Below are positions 46,722 to 55,750 of a DNA stretch of 64,000 nt, one piece after another. Below the pieces are notes generated by a model, which saw only the letters and a program-made list of their open reading frames with translations, had not been told where the DNA came from and searched no databases. Origin of the DNA: Bacteroidota bacterium (lineage in GTDB: Bacteria; Bacteroidota; Bacteroidia; Chitinophagales; LD1); NCBI GenBank assembly GCA_018267365.1, contig JAFDYQ010000002.1, forward strand, positions 124,001-188,000, written 5' to 3'. The first letter of the stretch is position 1; every line of letters begins with the position of its first letter. Position numbers and translations under genes: made by a program.

Positions 46722-47861
46722 TTATTTCTCAAATCCAAACTCATGGAATACTTCAAATAGCTGCTCATATATATACTCTTTGCTCAGGCTGTATTTCTCC
46801 AGGCTATAGTCGTGATTGGATTGATAGTTCTTCTGACGTCTTTCTTCCTTCTCCAGCGCGGCGAGGAAATCATCAGACACCTGCCAGTTGAAATGATCGT
46901 AGACTTTTAGCACTGTATCCTTAGGATGCTCTACGAGGTCATCGTATTTCAGCGCAATAAACTGAGATGGCGGTATCACCTTGCGCATCTCAGCCAGGTA
47001 TAGGTAAAACTGTATACCCAGCTCGGCAAATGCCAGACGGCGGGGATCATTATCAGGAATGGACTTGCCGTACATCACAGAGAACATGCTCGTCATAGAC
47101 GGGAGCGCCTCATATGGGTGCCGGGCTATGTAGATAATCTTGGCATCGGGAAAGCGCTCCAGCAGCGACTGAAAGCGCCCCGTACTCATGACGTTTTTAG
47201 CCAGATAGGTGCGATCCTTTCCCGCCGCGTGCATGAAGCGTTTCACACTGCTCTCATAGAAGTCCATGGCGTTCTTGCGCACGTGCTTAGGCTCGTGATC
47301 CAAAAACTTATTGCCATGGATTACATCGTAGTAGGGAAAGGGTATAAAAGCACCTATGCTCATCATCATTTGTGCAAAGACAAGTTCATCCTCTTCGGCC
47401 TTATTGAAGCCCATAGCATGAATGTCATCCCATCCACCCCAAAATACCTCATCAAGTTTATTGAGCGTACGGCTGATGAAACGCCCTGCATGACGGTCTA
47501 TCCATTGTACCAGATTGGCCATTTTGGTAAATGACACTGTCATGAAAAAGGTATGGGCAAATTTGGTATAAGCAAAGTGCCTGTCATCCATACTGATCAG
47601 CCGGTGCAGGTAGGTGGTACCACTACGGGGATTGGCGATGATAAATACCGGCTGCTTGATCTGAACTTTATGAAAACCACTGTAAAACACTTCATCAATC
47701 AGCCGAAAGATCAGATGTGCCAGCTGATTGAGAAAGAACATGAATATAAAAAATATAGAAAGCAGCCAGACCTTCAGGCTAAACTTGCGATAGGTATAGG
47801 CTATGATCTGCCCGAGGATACGGTAGCGCACATAGTAAAATCCTGCGGAGAAATATTTCAT
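46722..47861 (-). CDS. Sulfotransferase family protein, membrane-anchored
   Basis: 379 residues from MKYFSAGFYYVRYR; a start at 47951 adds 30 unlikely residues. A hydrophobic segment (VWLLSIFFIFMFFLNQLAHL, about 30-50) anchors it. The PAPS 5'-phosphosulfate loop is FIIANPRSGTTYLHRLIS; the 3'-phosphate-binding segment is IIYIARHPYEALPSM. Transfers sulfate to an unidentified acceptor, possibly a lipid or glycan. It stands alone. Confidence 0.85.
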   Translation of the reverse strand: MKYFSAGFYYVRYRILGQIIAYTYRKFSLKVWLLSIFFIFMFFLNQLAHLIFRLIDEVFYSGFHKVQIKQPVFIIANPRSGTTYLHRLISMDDRHFAYTKFAHTFFMTVSFTKMANLVQWIDRHAGRFISRTLNKLDEVFWGGWDDIHAMGFNKAEEDELVFAQMMMSIGAFIPFPYYDVIHGNKFLDHEPKHVRKNAMDFYESSVKRFMHAAGKDRTYLAKNVMSTGRFQSLLERFPDAKIIYIARHPYEALPSMTSMFSVMYGKSIPDNDPRRLAFAELGIQFYLYLAEMRKVIPPSQFIALKYDDLVEHPKDTVLKVYDHFNWQVSDDFLAALEKEERRQKNYQSNHDYSLEKYSLSKEYIYEQLFEVFHEFGFEK

Positions 47862-48002
47862 ACAGTAAGTGGACGATACAAAACAAGGAAAATTTGGCCA
47901 CCCATGAAATGGATACTTCAACCTTGTGGAAATTTTAAAGATAAAGCACACTAAATAAGTATCGAAACGTCTATTTGCGTCAGGTCTTTCTATATTTATC
48001 TA

Positions 48003-49187
48003 ATGCTTACGCCCAGACAGATATTCCAGCAGTATGTGGCCCAGACCAGCACTACGCCCCTCATGATAGAGGTAGAGCGGGCAGAAGGTGTATATATGTA
48101 CGGTCCTCAGGGCAAAAAATACCTCGATCTCATATCTGGTATCAGTGTGAGCAGCCTCGGCCACTCCCATCCGCATATAGTCAGGGCCGTGCAGGATCAG
48201 GCAGCAAAATATATGCACCTGATGGTATATGGTGAGTTTGTAGCTGCGCCGCAGACTGCACTGGCGGAGGCTCTGATACGTATCTTGCCGGAAACCCTGA
48301 ACTCAGTTTATTTTACCAACTCCGGTGCCGAAGCTGTAGAAGGTGCCATGAAGCTAGCAAAGAGGCATACAGGCAAAACACAGTTCGTGCACTTCAGAGG
48401 CTCTTACCATGGCTCTACACAGGGGGCACTCAGCCTCATAGGCGATGAATACTTTAAGAGAGCATTTCGGCCTCTGCTACCAGATATATTAGAGCTGGAA
48501 TATGGAAGCACCGATGATCTGATGCAAATCACCACACAGACAGCGGCCGTAGTCATTGATCCCGTACAAGCAGAGTCGGGTGTGACGATTCCTACGGCTG
48601 ACTATATGCGGGCACTTCGCCAGCGCTGCATCGCTACAGGCACGCTGCTTATCATGGACGAGATACAGACAGCCTTTGGTCGCTGCGGGTCCATGTTTAC
48701 ATTTGAGCAATATGGTATCGTACCGGATATCTTGCTTTTGGCAAAGGCTTTTGGTGGCGGCATGCCATTAGGAGCATTTATAGCTGACAGGCGCATCATG
48801 CAGGACCTCACAGACAATCCTGTGCTTGGGCATATCACCACCTTTGGCGGCCATCCGGTCAGCTGCGCTGCAGGATTGGCTGCACTGCAGGTTTTGCAAG
48901 AAAATAATCTGATAGCAGATGTAGAGCGCAAAGGACAATTATTTGAATCGAAGCTCAGGCACCCAAAGATCAGGTCCGTCCATCGCAAAGGCCTGATGAT
49001 GGCGCTGGAGTTTGCGAGCTTTGAGCAGAATAAACGAATCATAGACACCTGCCTCTCTGAAGGGGTATTGACGGATTGGTTTCTCTTTGCACCGCAGTCT
49101 CTGCGTATAGGTCCGCCACTCATCATCACAGATGCCGAGATAGATCGTGCCTGCGGTATCATACTAAATGCTGTAGAGAGGTGCTAA
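48003..49187 (+). CDS. Class III PLP-dependent aminotransferase
   Basis: 394 residues. Ornithine/acetylornithine/GABA aminotransferase fold: LDLISGISVSSLGHSHPHIV, YFTNSGAEAVEGAMKLAKRHTG, GSYHGSTQGALS, LLIMDEIQTAFGRCG and the PLP lysine in LLLAKAFGGGMPLGAF. The exact substrate cannot be told; not in an arginine or proline operon. Its stop overlaps the next gene's GTG start by 7 bp. Confidence 0.9.
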   Translation: MLTPRQIFQQYVAQTSTTPLMIEVERAEGVYMYGPQGKKYLDLISGISVSSLGHSHPHIVRAVQDQAAKYMHLMVYGEFVAAPQTALAEALIRILPETLNSVYFTNSGAEAVEGAMKLAKRHTGKTQFVHFRGSYHGSTQGALSLIGDEYFKRAFRPLLPDILELEYGSTDDLMQITTQTAAVVIDPVQAESGVTIPTADYMRALRQRCIATGTLLIMDEIQTAFGRCGSMFTFEQYGIVPDILLLAKAFGGGMPLGAFIADRRIMQDLTDNPVLGHITTFGGHPVSCAAGLAALQVLQENNLIADVERKGQLFESKLRHPKIRSVHRKGLMMALEFASFEQNKRIIDTCLSEGVLTDWFLFAPQSLRIGPPLIITDAEIDRACGIILNAVERC

Positions 49188-50146
49188 AACTATCCGTCTA
49201 TATCAGCATCGCCTTGACCCTCCTGTGCAGTACGTCATGCCACAAGGGTGAGATGAGCCTACATACGCAGCGTATTGATGCACATACTGCTTATGATCTC
49301 AATGATGTCAAATTTGTGAATGACTCTGTGGGATATATTTGCGGTGGCCCACGCTATGAGTCCGGCATTTTCATGCGTACAATGGATGGAGGTCATACAT
49401 GGTCTATACCTGACTCGGTCATGACTTCCACTTTGTATTCGATGCACTTTTTCTCAACCGGTGAAGGATTGATTGGTGGATTTTATGGTCATGCCACGTA
49501 CACTGCGGATAGCGGACATACTTTTAGTAATGTTTCATTTAGCAGCATAGCTATCAACCAGCTTTCTTTTTATGGCCGGCAGCGAGGCGTAGCAGCCTGT
49601 GGCTGGGGATACAAAGGAGGTCCTATTTATAATACTACTGACGGGGGAACCACCTGGCACCAGGCATATTTTGACTCACTACATTCCTTTATAGGCTGTG
49701 CCTATCTGGATGATAGTACGGTAGTAGTCTGCGGCTATGGTACTGTAGTGCGCTCTACTGATGGAGGGCTGTCGTATCGGGTAGTGAAGGAAAACGGTGA
49801 TTTCTATCAAAACATGAAGTTTGTAAATGCTACCACGGGCTACGCGGTAGGATATCAGGGCGAGATCATCAAAAGCACTGATGCCGGTCAGAGCTGGCGA
49901 ATAGTAAAAGGAGGTAATGGCCTGTTTGGTAAAGTAGACCACCTCATGGGCGTAGACTTCATAGATGAAAACAATGGCTATGCGGTGGGTGAATCCGGTC
50001 TGATGGTACACACATCTGACGGCGGTTTGACCTGGAAGACGGTAAAATCATTTACAAGTGAGCGACTGCGCGGAGTTTATATGTTTACAGCGGTCTCAGG
50101 TATAGTCGTAGGCGGGGGCGGATCGGTTTACCTTTTTCAGGAGTGA
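49181..50146 (+). CDS. YCF48-like beta-propeller lipoprotein
   Basis: 321 residues from the GTG at 49181 (MLKLSVYISIALTLLCSTSCHKG), a good lipobox; the longer frame from 49076 lies inside the aminotransferase gene. The body is a propeller of about six repeats with MDGGHTW, TDGGTTW, TDGGLSY, TDAGQSW and SDGGLTW motifs, as in YCF48/BNR-type proteins. Some members act in photosystem II assembly, but in this setting it is a surface or periplasmic protein of unknown role, translationally coupled to the aminotransferase. Confidence 0.85.
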   Translation: MLKLSVYISIALTLLCSTSCHKGEMSLHTQRIDAHTAYDLNDVKFVNDSVGYICGGPRYESGIFMRTMDGGHTWSIPDSVMTSTLYSMHFFSTGEGLIGGFYGHATYTADSGHTFSNVSFSSIAINQLSFYGRQRGVAACGWGYKGGPIYNTTDGGTTWHQAYFDSLHSFIGCAYLDDSTVVVCGYGTVVRSTDGGLSYRVVKENGDFYQNMKFVNATTGYAVGYQGEIIKSTDAGQSWRIVKGGNGLFGKVDHLMGVDFIDENNGYAVGESGLMVHTSDGGLTWKTVKSFTSERLRGVYMFTAVSGIVVGGGGSVYLFQE

Positions 50147-51490
50147 TCACCTTAGGAGCATATCCCTTTCTATAACCTGCATAGGTATATTGCCATAGCT
50201 GAGAAACCTGGAGTGAAATTTCCTGATATCAAAGTTCCTGCCTTGCCTGGCCTGCATAGAATCGCGTAGTTCCATAATTTTTTGTGCACCTACTTTATAA
50301 CTCAGCGCCTGGGCCGGCCAGTTGGTACAACGTGTCACCTCTCTCTCGGCTATATCATCTTGTCCGGTTATGTTTTGCATCCAGCACTGCAGCGCCTGCT
50401 CATGTGTCCAGCCTTTGTGATGTATACCTACATCTATCAGTACACGCACGGATCGGACCAGGTCCCATTCCCACTTGCCCAGTTCCGAATATGGATCGCG
50501 ATAAAGTCCCATCTCTTTGCCATAGTATTCTATGTAGGCTGCCCAGCCCTCCGCATTGCCCGGATAAAAGAATAATTGCTTGAATGGTGCGGACTGAGGC
50601 AGCTTCGCACGGATACTCCACTGATAGTGGTGTCCCGGCACGCCCTCGTGCATGTATAGCCAATCCATAGCGCGTATATTATGGCGGCCATTATAAAAAT
50701 TGAAAAAGAAAACCGGCTTGCCATATTTATTGTCCCCGGCAGGACTATAGTAACCCGGTGGCGTATATTTATTTGCACCCGGCCACTCCATAAAAGTGAG
50801 CTTGGCAATATCCGTATCACAGAAAAGCAAACTCAAATGACGTAATACAGTCTGGCTGATCTCTTGGTAGCGTGTCATGATCCCTAGGCTATCGGCAAGG
50901 TAGAAGCTGTCTGCCTCGAGCATTTTATAAAAGGCCCCGGTCTGCTGCGCATAGCCCATCTGCGCTTGTATGCGCTCTATCTCCGCTTTGACACGGGCTA
51001 CTTCTTTTTCACCAAAGGCATAAAGCTGATCCGGTGTGATATCTGTACTGGTGTAAAATCTTACATAATAATCATACCATCGGCTATCCAGGGGGTACAG
51101 CCCTGCCGGAGGGATATCCATATGCTGCTCGCGAAATGCCTTCTCAAGGGTTATTCTCTGCTCATTCAGCCCCACCTCATAGGCTATCTGATCATAATCT
51201 ATCTGGTCAGCGCTTTCCAGTTTTGAGCGATCTATATCCTGTAGCTGCTGACGTATGGTAGTAAAGAAACGCATTTGCAGATCGAGCGTATCCATAGTCT
51301 GTATCTGCGCCAGGTTTTCTTTATAGTCAAAGTTCATCCCTGCTATACCGATAGATTGAGAGCCCTTATCAAAAAAAGACTTCAGCGCATCAAACTTTGC
51401 GCGATGCCTGGAGCCGGCGGCAGAGCAGGACAAACCATTCATAGCTAGTATGATCAATATAAACAGGGATGTAGAATAACTATATCTCAT
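50147..51490 (-). CDS. DUF885 family peptidase-like lipoprotein
   Basis: 447 residues, lipobox GLSCSAA. The zinc-metallopeptidase-like motif HEGVPGHHYQ sits near residue 280 and matches the HExxxH of DUF885. A further YFYPGNAEGWAAYIEYYGKEMGL segment provides the downstream glutamate. Probably a periplasmic or surface-exposed peptidase; the substrate is unknown. Convergent with the YCF48-like gene, stops almost touching. Confidence 0.87.
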   Translation of the reverse strand: MRYSYSTSLFILIILAMNGLSCSAAGSRHRAKFDALKSFFDKGSQSIGIAGMNFDYKENLAQIQTMDTLDLQMRFFTTIRQQLQDIDRSKLESADQIDYDQIAYEVGLNEQRITLEKAFREQHMDIPPAGLYPLDSRWYDYYVRFYTSTDITPDQLYAFGEKEVARVKAEIERIQAQMGYAQQTGAFYKMLEADSFYLADSLGIMTRYQEISQTVLRHLSLLFCDTDIAKLTFMEWPGANKYTPPGYYSPAGDNKYGKPVFFFNFYNGRHNIRAMDWLYMHEGVPGHHYQWSIRAKLPQSAPFKQLFFYPGNAEGWAAYIEYYGKEMGLYRDPYSELGKWEWDLVRSVRVLIDVGIHHKGWTHEQALQCWMQNITGQDDIAEREVTRCTNWPAQALSYKVGAQKIMELRDSMQARQGRNFDIRKFHSRFLSYGNIPMQVIERDMLLR

Positions 51491-51504
51491 AAGAATAGAA
51501 AAAA

Positions 51505-52494
51505 TTAGAAGTCTGACCGGTCTAATGACCGGCCTCTAAATGACATCGGCGTGAGATTATAGGAGTTTCGGAAAAGGCGTATAAACGAGGATGTATTTTC
51601 AAATCCGATTTCTCCGCATATGTTGCGTACCGGCATATCAGATTGTATGAGCAGGGTTCTGGCTTTTTCCAGCCTGCGCTGTATGATATACTGATGCGGA
51701 GTGATATGAAAATATTCCTTGAAAAGACGCTTGAGGTGGCTCACCGATAGGCAGCAGTTTTGCGCGATATCTTCCAGCAGGATATCCCTTGTATAATTTG
51801 AATCTATGTAGTCCCTGGCCATGCTGATGCGCTTGTAAAGCTCGATACCGGTCGAGGGCTTCACATATCCGCGTGTGCGGATATCACTATATATATCAAA
51901 GTGTATCTCCATCAGGCGCTCCAGCAGGTCTGTATATTTATCCTCCAGGTCATACCCTTCAGCATCATTGCCACTGCATACTACCTCCCTGAGATCCTGA
52001 AATACATGGGTGATCACAGGATCAGCTTTGTAGGTCTTCTCAAAAAAACGTAGTGGCTCATTAGGTTTAAAAACCGGATTGTCCAGCAGCCATTCTTCTG
52101 TATTTGTCAGGCTTTGAAAGATACCCTCTGCAAAACCCGGCCTAAAACCTACAGTCATCATCTCGGCATCCTCTCTGCCCTCAAAGGAGGTCTTGTAAGT
52201 TTGCCCCTGATTGATGACCAGAAAATTATCAGATGTCACGGTACACTCCCGGTCGCCTACTCTGTAGTGTGCTACACCGTTTAGCATACGATTGACAGAC
52301 AGGCGCGATACGTGCCAGTCTGTCTCGTCCATTTTCGGAGTCTTGATCAGCAGCGTACCGGTATCAGGCTTCTCCATGCCCTCACCGCTGCGCGAGCAGT
52401 ATACATCGCCCGCCATAGCAGAATAGACGCTGTGACAATACGGACAGTAAGATGCCATAGTCACATTATTAAAAGTTAAAAACACATCCTGCAT
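51505..52494 (-). CDS. AraC family regulator with N-terminal cysteine cluster
   Basis: 329 residues. The C-terminal 100 residues are a two-helix-turn-helix AraC domain (ARDYIDSNYTRDILLEDIAQ, LKRLFKEYFHITPHQYI, ICGEIGFENTSSFIRLFRNSY). The middle is a cupin-like sensor. The first 40 residues contain CPYCHSVYSAMAGDVYC, a CxxC plus C arrangement reminiscent of a zinc ribbon, which is unusual in this family. An alternative start at 52458 (MASYCPYCH) keeps the cysteines. Ligand unknown. Separated from DUF885 by 14 bp. Confidence 0.85.
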   Translation of the reverse strand: MQDVFLTFNNVTMASYCPYCHSVYSAMAGDVYCSRSGEGMEKPDTGTLLIKTPKMDETDWHVSRLSVNRMLNGVAHYRVGDRECTVTSDNFLVINQGQTYKTSFEGREDAEMMTVGFRPGFAEGIFQSLTNTEEWLLDNPVFKPNEPLRFFEKTYKADPVITHVFQDLREVVCSGNDAEGYDLEDKYTDLLERLMEIHFDIYSDIRTRGYVKPSTGIELYKRISMARDYIDSNYTRDILLEDIAQNCCLSVSHLKRLFKEYFHITPHQYIIQRRLEKARTLLIQSDMPVRNICGEIGFENTSSFIRLFRNSYNLTPMSFRGRSLDRSDF

Positions 52495-52569
52495 CCATCA
52501 GCCATAGGAGAGTAGGCAGATCATGCGGAGCAGGATATATGATACGAGCGGCCTTAGCCGCCCCGATCA

Positions 52570-53610
52570 TCAGAACTTAGGACAATACATCGGGTATTGT
52601 ATCCACTCGTCTTTCTGACGCTTGAATATATACACGATAGATGCTTCGAGTGCACCCTGAGATTTGCTCGCGCCACTCAGACCTGAGATATTGATATCGT
52701 ATGCTAAACCTATACGTGCACTGTATACGTCCACACCTACATTCAAGATAGCTGCATCAAACGCTGCTTTGCTATTGGCACGACCAAATGCGCCGCCAAA
52801 TACCCCCAGGTGCTCATTGGTAGTCTGATAGTTGATGCCCAGGCCAAAGTTGTACTGCTGTGCCTGTCCCTGCATCATGAAGAGTAGTGTAGGTACGAAG
52901 GTCCACTGATTGTCGTAGCCGGCATTGATCTCCAGGCTACCATGCACATTAAACCTGCGGTTTATCCTGCTGCTCTCATCACCCAGAAAGCTTTGGCGGG
53001 GTGCAGCTATATGGTTTACAGATGCACCAAAATTATAAGCAAACTTTTCCGTAGGGCGGGAGGCAAAAGCGACGCCTACATTGACATCAGGATAGATGAT
53101 GGGTTTGCCTGTAAATGCTTCACCACTATTGATATTCCTATTCCATCCGAATCCGTCCAGCTGAGATTCAAATATCAGATTCTGATATTGCACCTGTTTC
53201 ATCACAAAGCCAGCCTGCAATCCAAATGAGAGGTGTGACTTGCCATAGCGATCTACTGCCTGATGGTAGGCCAATGAGGCCATTGCCGAGTTAGTAGTCA
53301 GAGAGCCGTCACCTGCCTTATCATTAAAGAACATGAGGCCTACCCCGAACTTATTATTATTGAGGCGCTCGGATGCTATAGAAGCATCTACTGAAGCCTG
53401 CATCGTCTGATAAGGAGAAGTCTGATTTAATGTTGGGATCAGAAACCATTGATTGCGATAGGCAAATGTAGCCCTGATGAGACCGTTGAATTTGCCCGTC
53501 AGGGCAGGGTTCATAGCTACCGGCGTGGCCCACCACTCAGAAAAGTGGATATCCTGTGCGAACACACCACTACTCATGAGCAGAAAAATAGCTGCGTACA
53601 GTTTCTTCAT
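52570..53610 (-). CDS. PorP/SprF family type IX secretion outer-membrane protein
   Basis: 346 residues from MKKLYAAIFLLMSSGVFAQ, a clean signal peptide. The long upstream frame (to 53934) is out of the question because the promoter lies inside it. Family features: HFSEWWATPVAMNPALTGKFNG, RATFAYRNQWF, LMFFNDKAGDGSLTT, and alternating barrel strands. PorP/SprF proteins help deliver or anchor specific T9SS cargo such as SprB-type adhesins. No SprB-like partner adjoins it. Confidence 0.92.
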   Translation of the reverse strand: MKKLYAAIFLLMSSGVFAQDIHFSEWWATPVAMNPALTGKFNGLIRATFAYRNQWFLIPTLNQTSPYQTMQASVDASIASERLNNNKFGVGLMFFNDKAGDGSLTTNSAMASLAYHQAVDRYGKSHLSFGLQAGFVMKQVQYQNLIFESQLDGFGWNRNINSGEAFTGKPIIYPDVNVGVAFASRPTEKFAYNFGASVNHIAAPRQSFLGDESSRINRRFNVHGSLEINAGYDNQWTFVPTLLFMMQGQAQQYNFGLGINYQTTNEHLGVFGGAFGRANSKAAFDAAILNVGVDVYSARIGLAYDINISGLSGASKSQGALEASIVYIFKRQKDEWIQYPMYCPKF

Positions 53611-53628
53611 ATCAGGCATATTGAAATT

Positions 53629-53658
53629 GAAATTTAGGCTTTTTCCGCGAAGTTCAAA
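53629..53658 (-). promoter_or_regulatory. Promoter of the PorP/SprF gene
   Basis: Minus strand: TTTG at 53658-53655, 18-bp spacer, TAAATTTC at 53636-53629 (one mismatch to TAnnTTTG). The predicted start of transcription near 53623 supports translation from 53610. Confidence 0.6.
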
Positions 53659-53755
53659 AAACTGCTTCGTGGAAAAATTAACATCACACATAAGACGTTG
53701 ATACGTGTCAGCAGGTGGTATGGACGCTGACACTATTTCAATATCTTTGACCACC

Positions 53756-54685
53756 ATGGAGGGTGTAGTGATCAAATCTACCGGTAGCTGGTACGACGTA
53801 CGGACGCAGGCGGGTGAAACTGTGCCCTGCCGGCTCAAGGGAGTATTCCGTCTGGACGAGTCAAAGGATACCAATCCCCTGACGGTCGGTGACCGCGTGA
53901 CCGTGGAAAATGAAGACGGCGACTGGATGATCACACAGATAGCTGAGCGGCAAAACTATATAGTCCGGGCCTCGCCCAAGCACAAAGGTGCCCGACAACT
54001 GCTCGCTGCCAATGTGGACCAGTGCCTGCTCATAGTGACCATGGCCAGCCCGAGGACTTCTACGGGTTTTATAGACCGGTTTCTGCTCACCGCTGAGGCC
54101 TATCATATACCCACATATCTCGTTTTTAACAAGCAGGATATCCTGGATCCAAAGGGACTGAAAAAACAGCAATACGTCACTGATATGTATGCGCGGATCG
54201 GCTACCCCGTTCATCTTGTTTCCACATATACAGATCAGGGTATAGATGAGCTTAAAGATCTGCTACGCAATAAAACAACGCTTGTCGCGGGTCACTCGGG
54301 GGTAGGAAAATCATCGCTGCTCAATAAATTGGACCCAAGGCTGGAACTTCGTACTACAGATATATCACGCATCACAGGCAAGGGTATGCATACCACGACA
54401 TTTGCTGAGATGCACTTTACGGATTTTGGAGCTCAGATCATAGATACTCCAGGTGTGCGAGAGTTTGGGCTCATGCACTTTCTACCGGAGGAGATCAGCC
54501 ACTATTATGTAGAGATGCGGCAGTATATACCCCTATGCCGGTTTAATAACTGTATGCATGACAATGAACCCGGCTGCGCCGTAAGGCAGGCCTACCTCGA
54601 TGGCAAAATAGCCGAAGACCGATATATAAACTACCTGACCATCATGGCAGACTATAAGGCTAACTATAAACACTGGGAGGAATAG
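53756..54685 (+). CDS. rsgA: Ribosome small subunit-dependent GTPase A
   Basis: 309 residues from MEGVVIKSTGSWYDV. N-terminal OB fold, then a circularly permuted GTPase: NKQD (G4), AGHSGVGKSSLLN (G1), TTDISRITGKGMHTTT (G2 region) and IDTPGVREFG (G3). The C-terminal zinc knuckle is CRFNNCMHDNEPGC. Checks late 30S assembly. A start at 53705 adds 17 residues before the OB fold. Divergent from PorP/SprF; dtd follows 34 bp downstream. Confidence 0.95.
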   Translation: MEGVVIKSTGSWYDVRTQAGETVPCRLKGVFRLDESKDTNPLTVGDRVTVENEDGDWMITQIAERQNYIVRASPKHKGARQLLAANVDQCLLIVTMASPRTSTGFIDRFLLTAEAYHIPTYLVFNKQDILDPKGLKKQQYVTDMYARIGYPVHLVSTYTDQGIDELKDLLRNKTTLVAGHSGVGKSSLLNKLDPRLELRTTDISRITGKGMHTTTFAEMHFTDFGAQIIDTPGVREFGLMHFLPEEISHYYVEMRQYIPLCRFNNCMHDNEPGCAVRQAYLDGKIAEDRYINYLTIMADYKANYKHWEE

Positions 54686-54719
54686 ACTTCTCGATTTTCA
54701 TATTACTACTTTAAAAACT

Positions 54720-55172
54720 ATGCGTCTTATCATACAAAGAGTATCTGAGGCTAGCGTCACTGTAGATGGCCACGTCAAATCCGCAATAGGTAGGGGCCTA
54801 TTGGTGCTGGCAGGATTTGAAGAATCTGACTCAGTAGATGATCTGGAGTGGACAGCAGCAAAACTGGTCAACCTCCGCATTTTCACTGACAGCGAGGGAC
54901 TGATGAATCTCGCTGTGAAGGACGTACAAGGAGATATCATCGTGGTATCCCAGTTTACGCTATACGCTCAAACTAAAAAAGGCAACAGGCCGTCCTTTAT
55001 CCGAGCTGCCAAACCCGATATCGCGATCCCTTTATATGAGAAATTTGTATTCCTAGTATCAAAGGAACTGGGCAAAAGTGTCGGCACGGGAGAGTTTGGG
55101 GCGGATATGAAAGTAGCCTTGACCAACGATGGGCCCGTGACGATACATATAGATTCTAAAAACCGCGAGTGA
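54720..55172 (+). CDS. dtd: D-aminoacyl-tRNA deacylase
   Basis: 150 residues, RLIIQRVSEASVTVDG at the start and the cross-subunit active-site motifs SQFTLYAQTKKGNRPSF and NDGPVTIHID. Removes D-amino acids (and glycine from tRNA-Ala) from mischarged tRNAs. Normal length. In a plus-strand run with rsgA upstream. The 55173-55390 gap downstream shows no gene. Confidence 0.95.
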   Translation: MRLIIQRVSEASVTVDGHVKSAIGRGLLVLAGFEESDSVDDLEWTAAKLVNLRIFTDSEGLMNLAVKDVQGDIIVVSQFTLYAQTKKGNRPSFIRAAKPDIAIPLYEKFVFLVSKELGKSVGTGEFGADMKVALTNDGPVTIHIDSKNRE

Positions 55173-55390
55173 TTTGTATATCGAACCACTTTGAAGAAAA
55201 TATATGACTGCAGAAGCCTTGGTGCGTAGCGGCCTGGTAGGATTCGAGATCAAGGGCGCAGTATAGTGGCTGTGAGCAAACAAAATAGAAAGATGTAAGC
55301 TATACCAGTGGGATAAATCATCTGAAGAATGAAGGAATATAATTCTGCCCCTATAGCAGGGGAAATGCAAAAGCGAAAAAATAAATAACT

Positions 55391-55717
55391 ATGACTATCA
55401 AAGAAGCTCAAAAAACAGTAGACAAGTGGATCACGACTACAGGCGTCCGCTACTTCAATGAACTGACCAATACTGCTATCCTGATGGAGGAGGTAGGAGA
55501 GGTAGCGCGTATCATGGCACGTAAGTATGGTGAACAGTCATTCAAAGAATCTGACAAGAATGCAGACCTGGGAGATGAGATGGCAGATGTGCTCTGGATA
55601 CTCCTCTGCCTGGCCAATCAGACCGGTGTAGACCTGACAGAAGCACTGGAGAAGAACATAGACAAAAAGACAAGACGAGACAGCGACCGCCATCGCAACA
55701 ATGAGAAACTGAAATAA
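55391..55717 (+). CDS. MazG-like nucleotide pyrophosphohydrolase
   Basis: 108 residues, all-alpha NTP-PPase fold with the Mg-binding glutamate motif in NTAILMEEVGEVARIMA and the second acidic motif LGDEMADVLWIL. Cleaves the alpha-beta bond of nucleoside triphosphates, probably for housecleaning. Ends in a strong terminator. Confidence 0.88.
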   Translation: MTIKEAQKTVDKWITTTGVRYFNELTNTAILMEEVGEVARIMARKYGEQSFKESDKNADLGDEMADVLWILLCLANQTGVDLTEALEKNIDKKTRRDSDRHRNNEKLK

Positions 55718-55743
55718 CAAAGCCCTCTTTGGAGGGCTTTGTT
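55716..55743. terminator. Bidirectional terminator after the MazG-like gene
   Basis: AACAAAGCCCTC and GAGGGCTTTGTT pair perfectly (12 bp) around TTTG. It overlaps the end of the MazG-like stop codon and also suits the convergent esterase gene. Confidence 0.88.
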
Positions 55744-55750
55744 GTAGTTT

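Noticed and set aside
52570-53934. 454-codon version of the PorP/SprF gene
   Set aside because: The extra N-terminus overlaps rsgA on the other strand and contains the promoter. The signal peptide starts at 53610.
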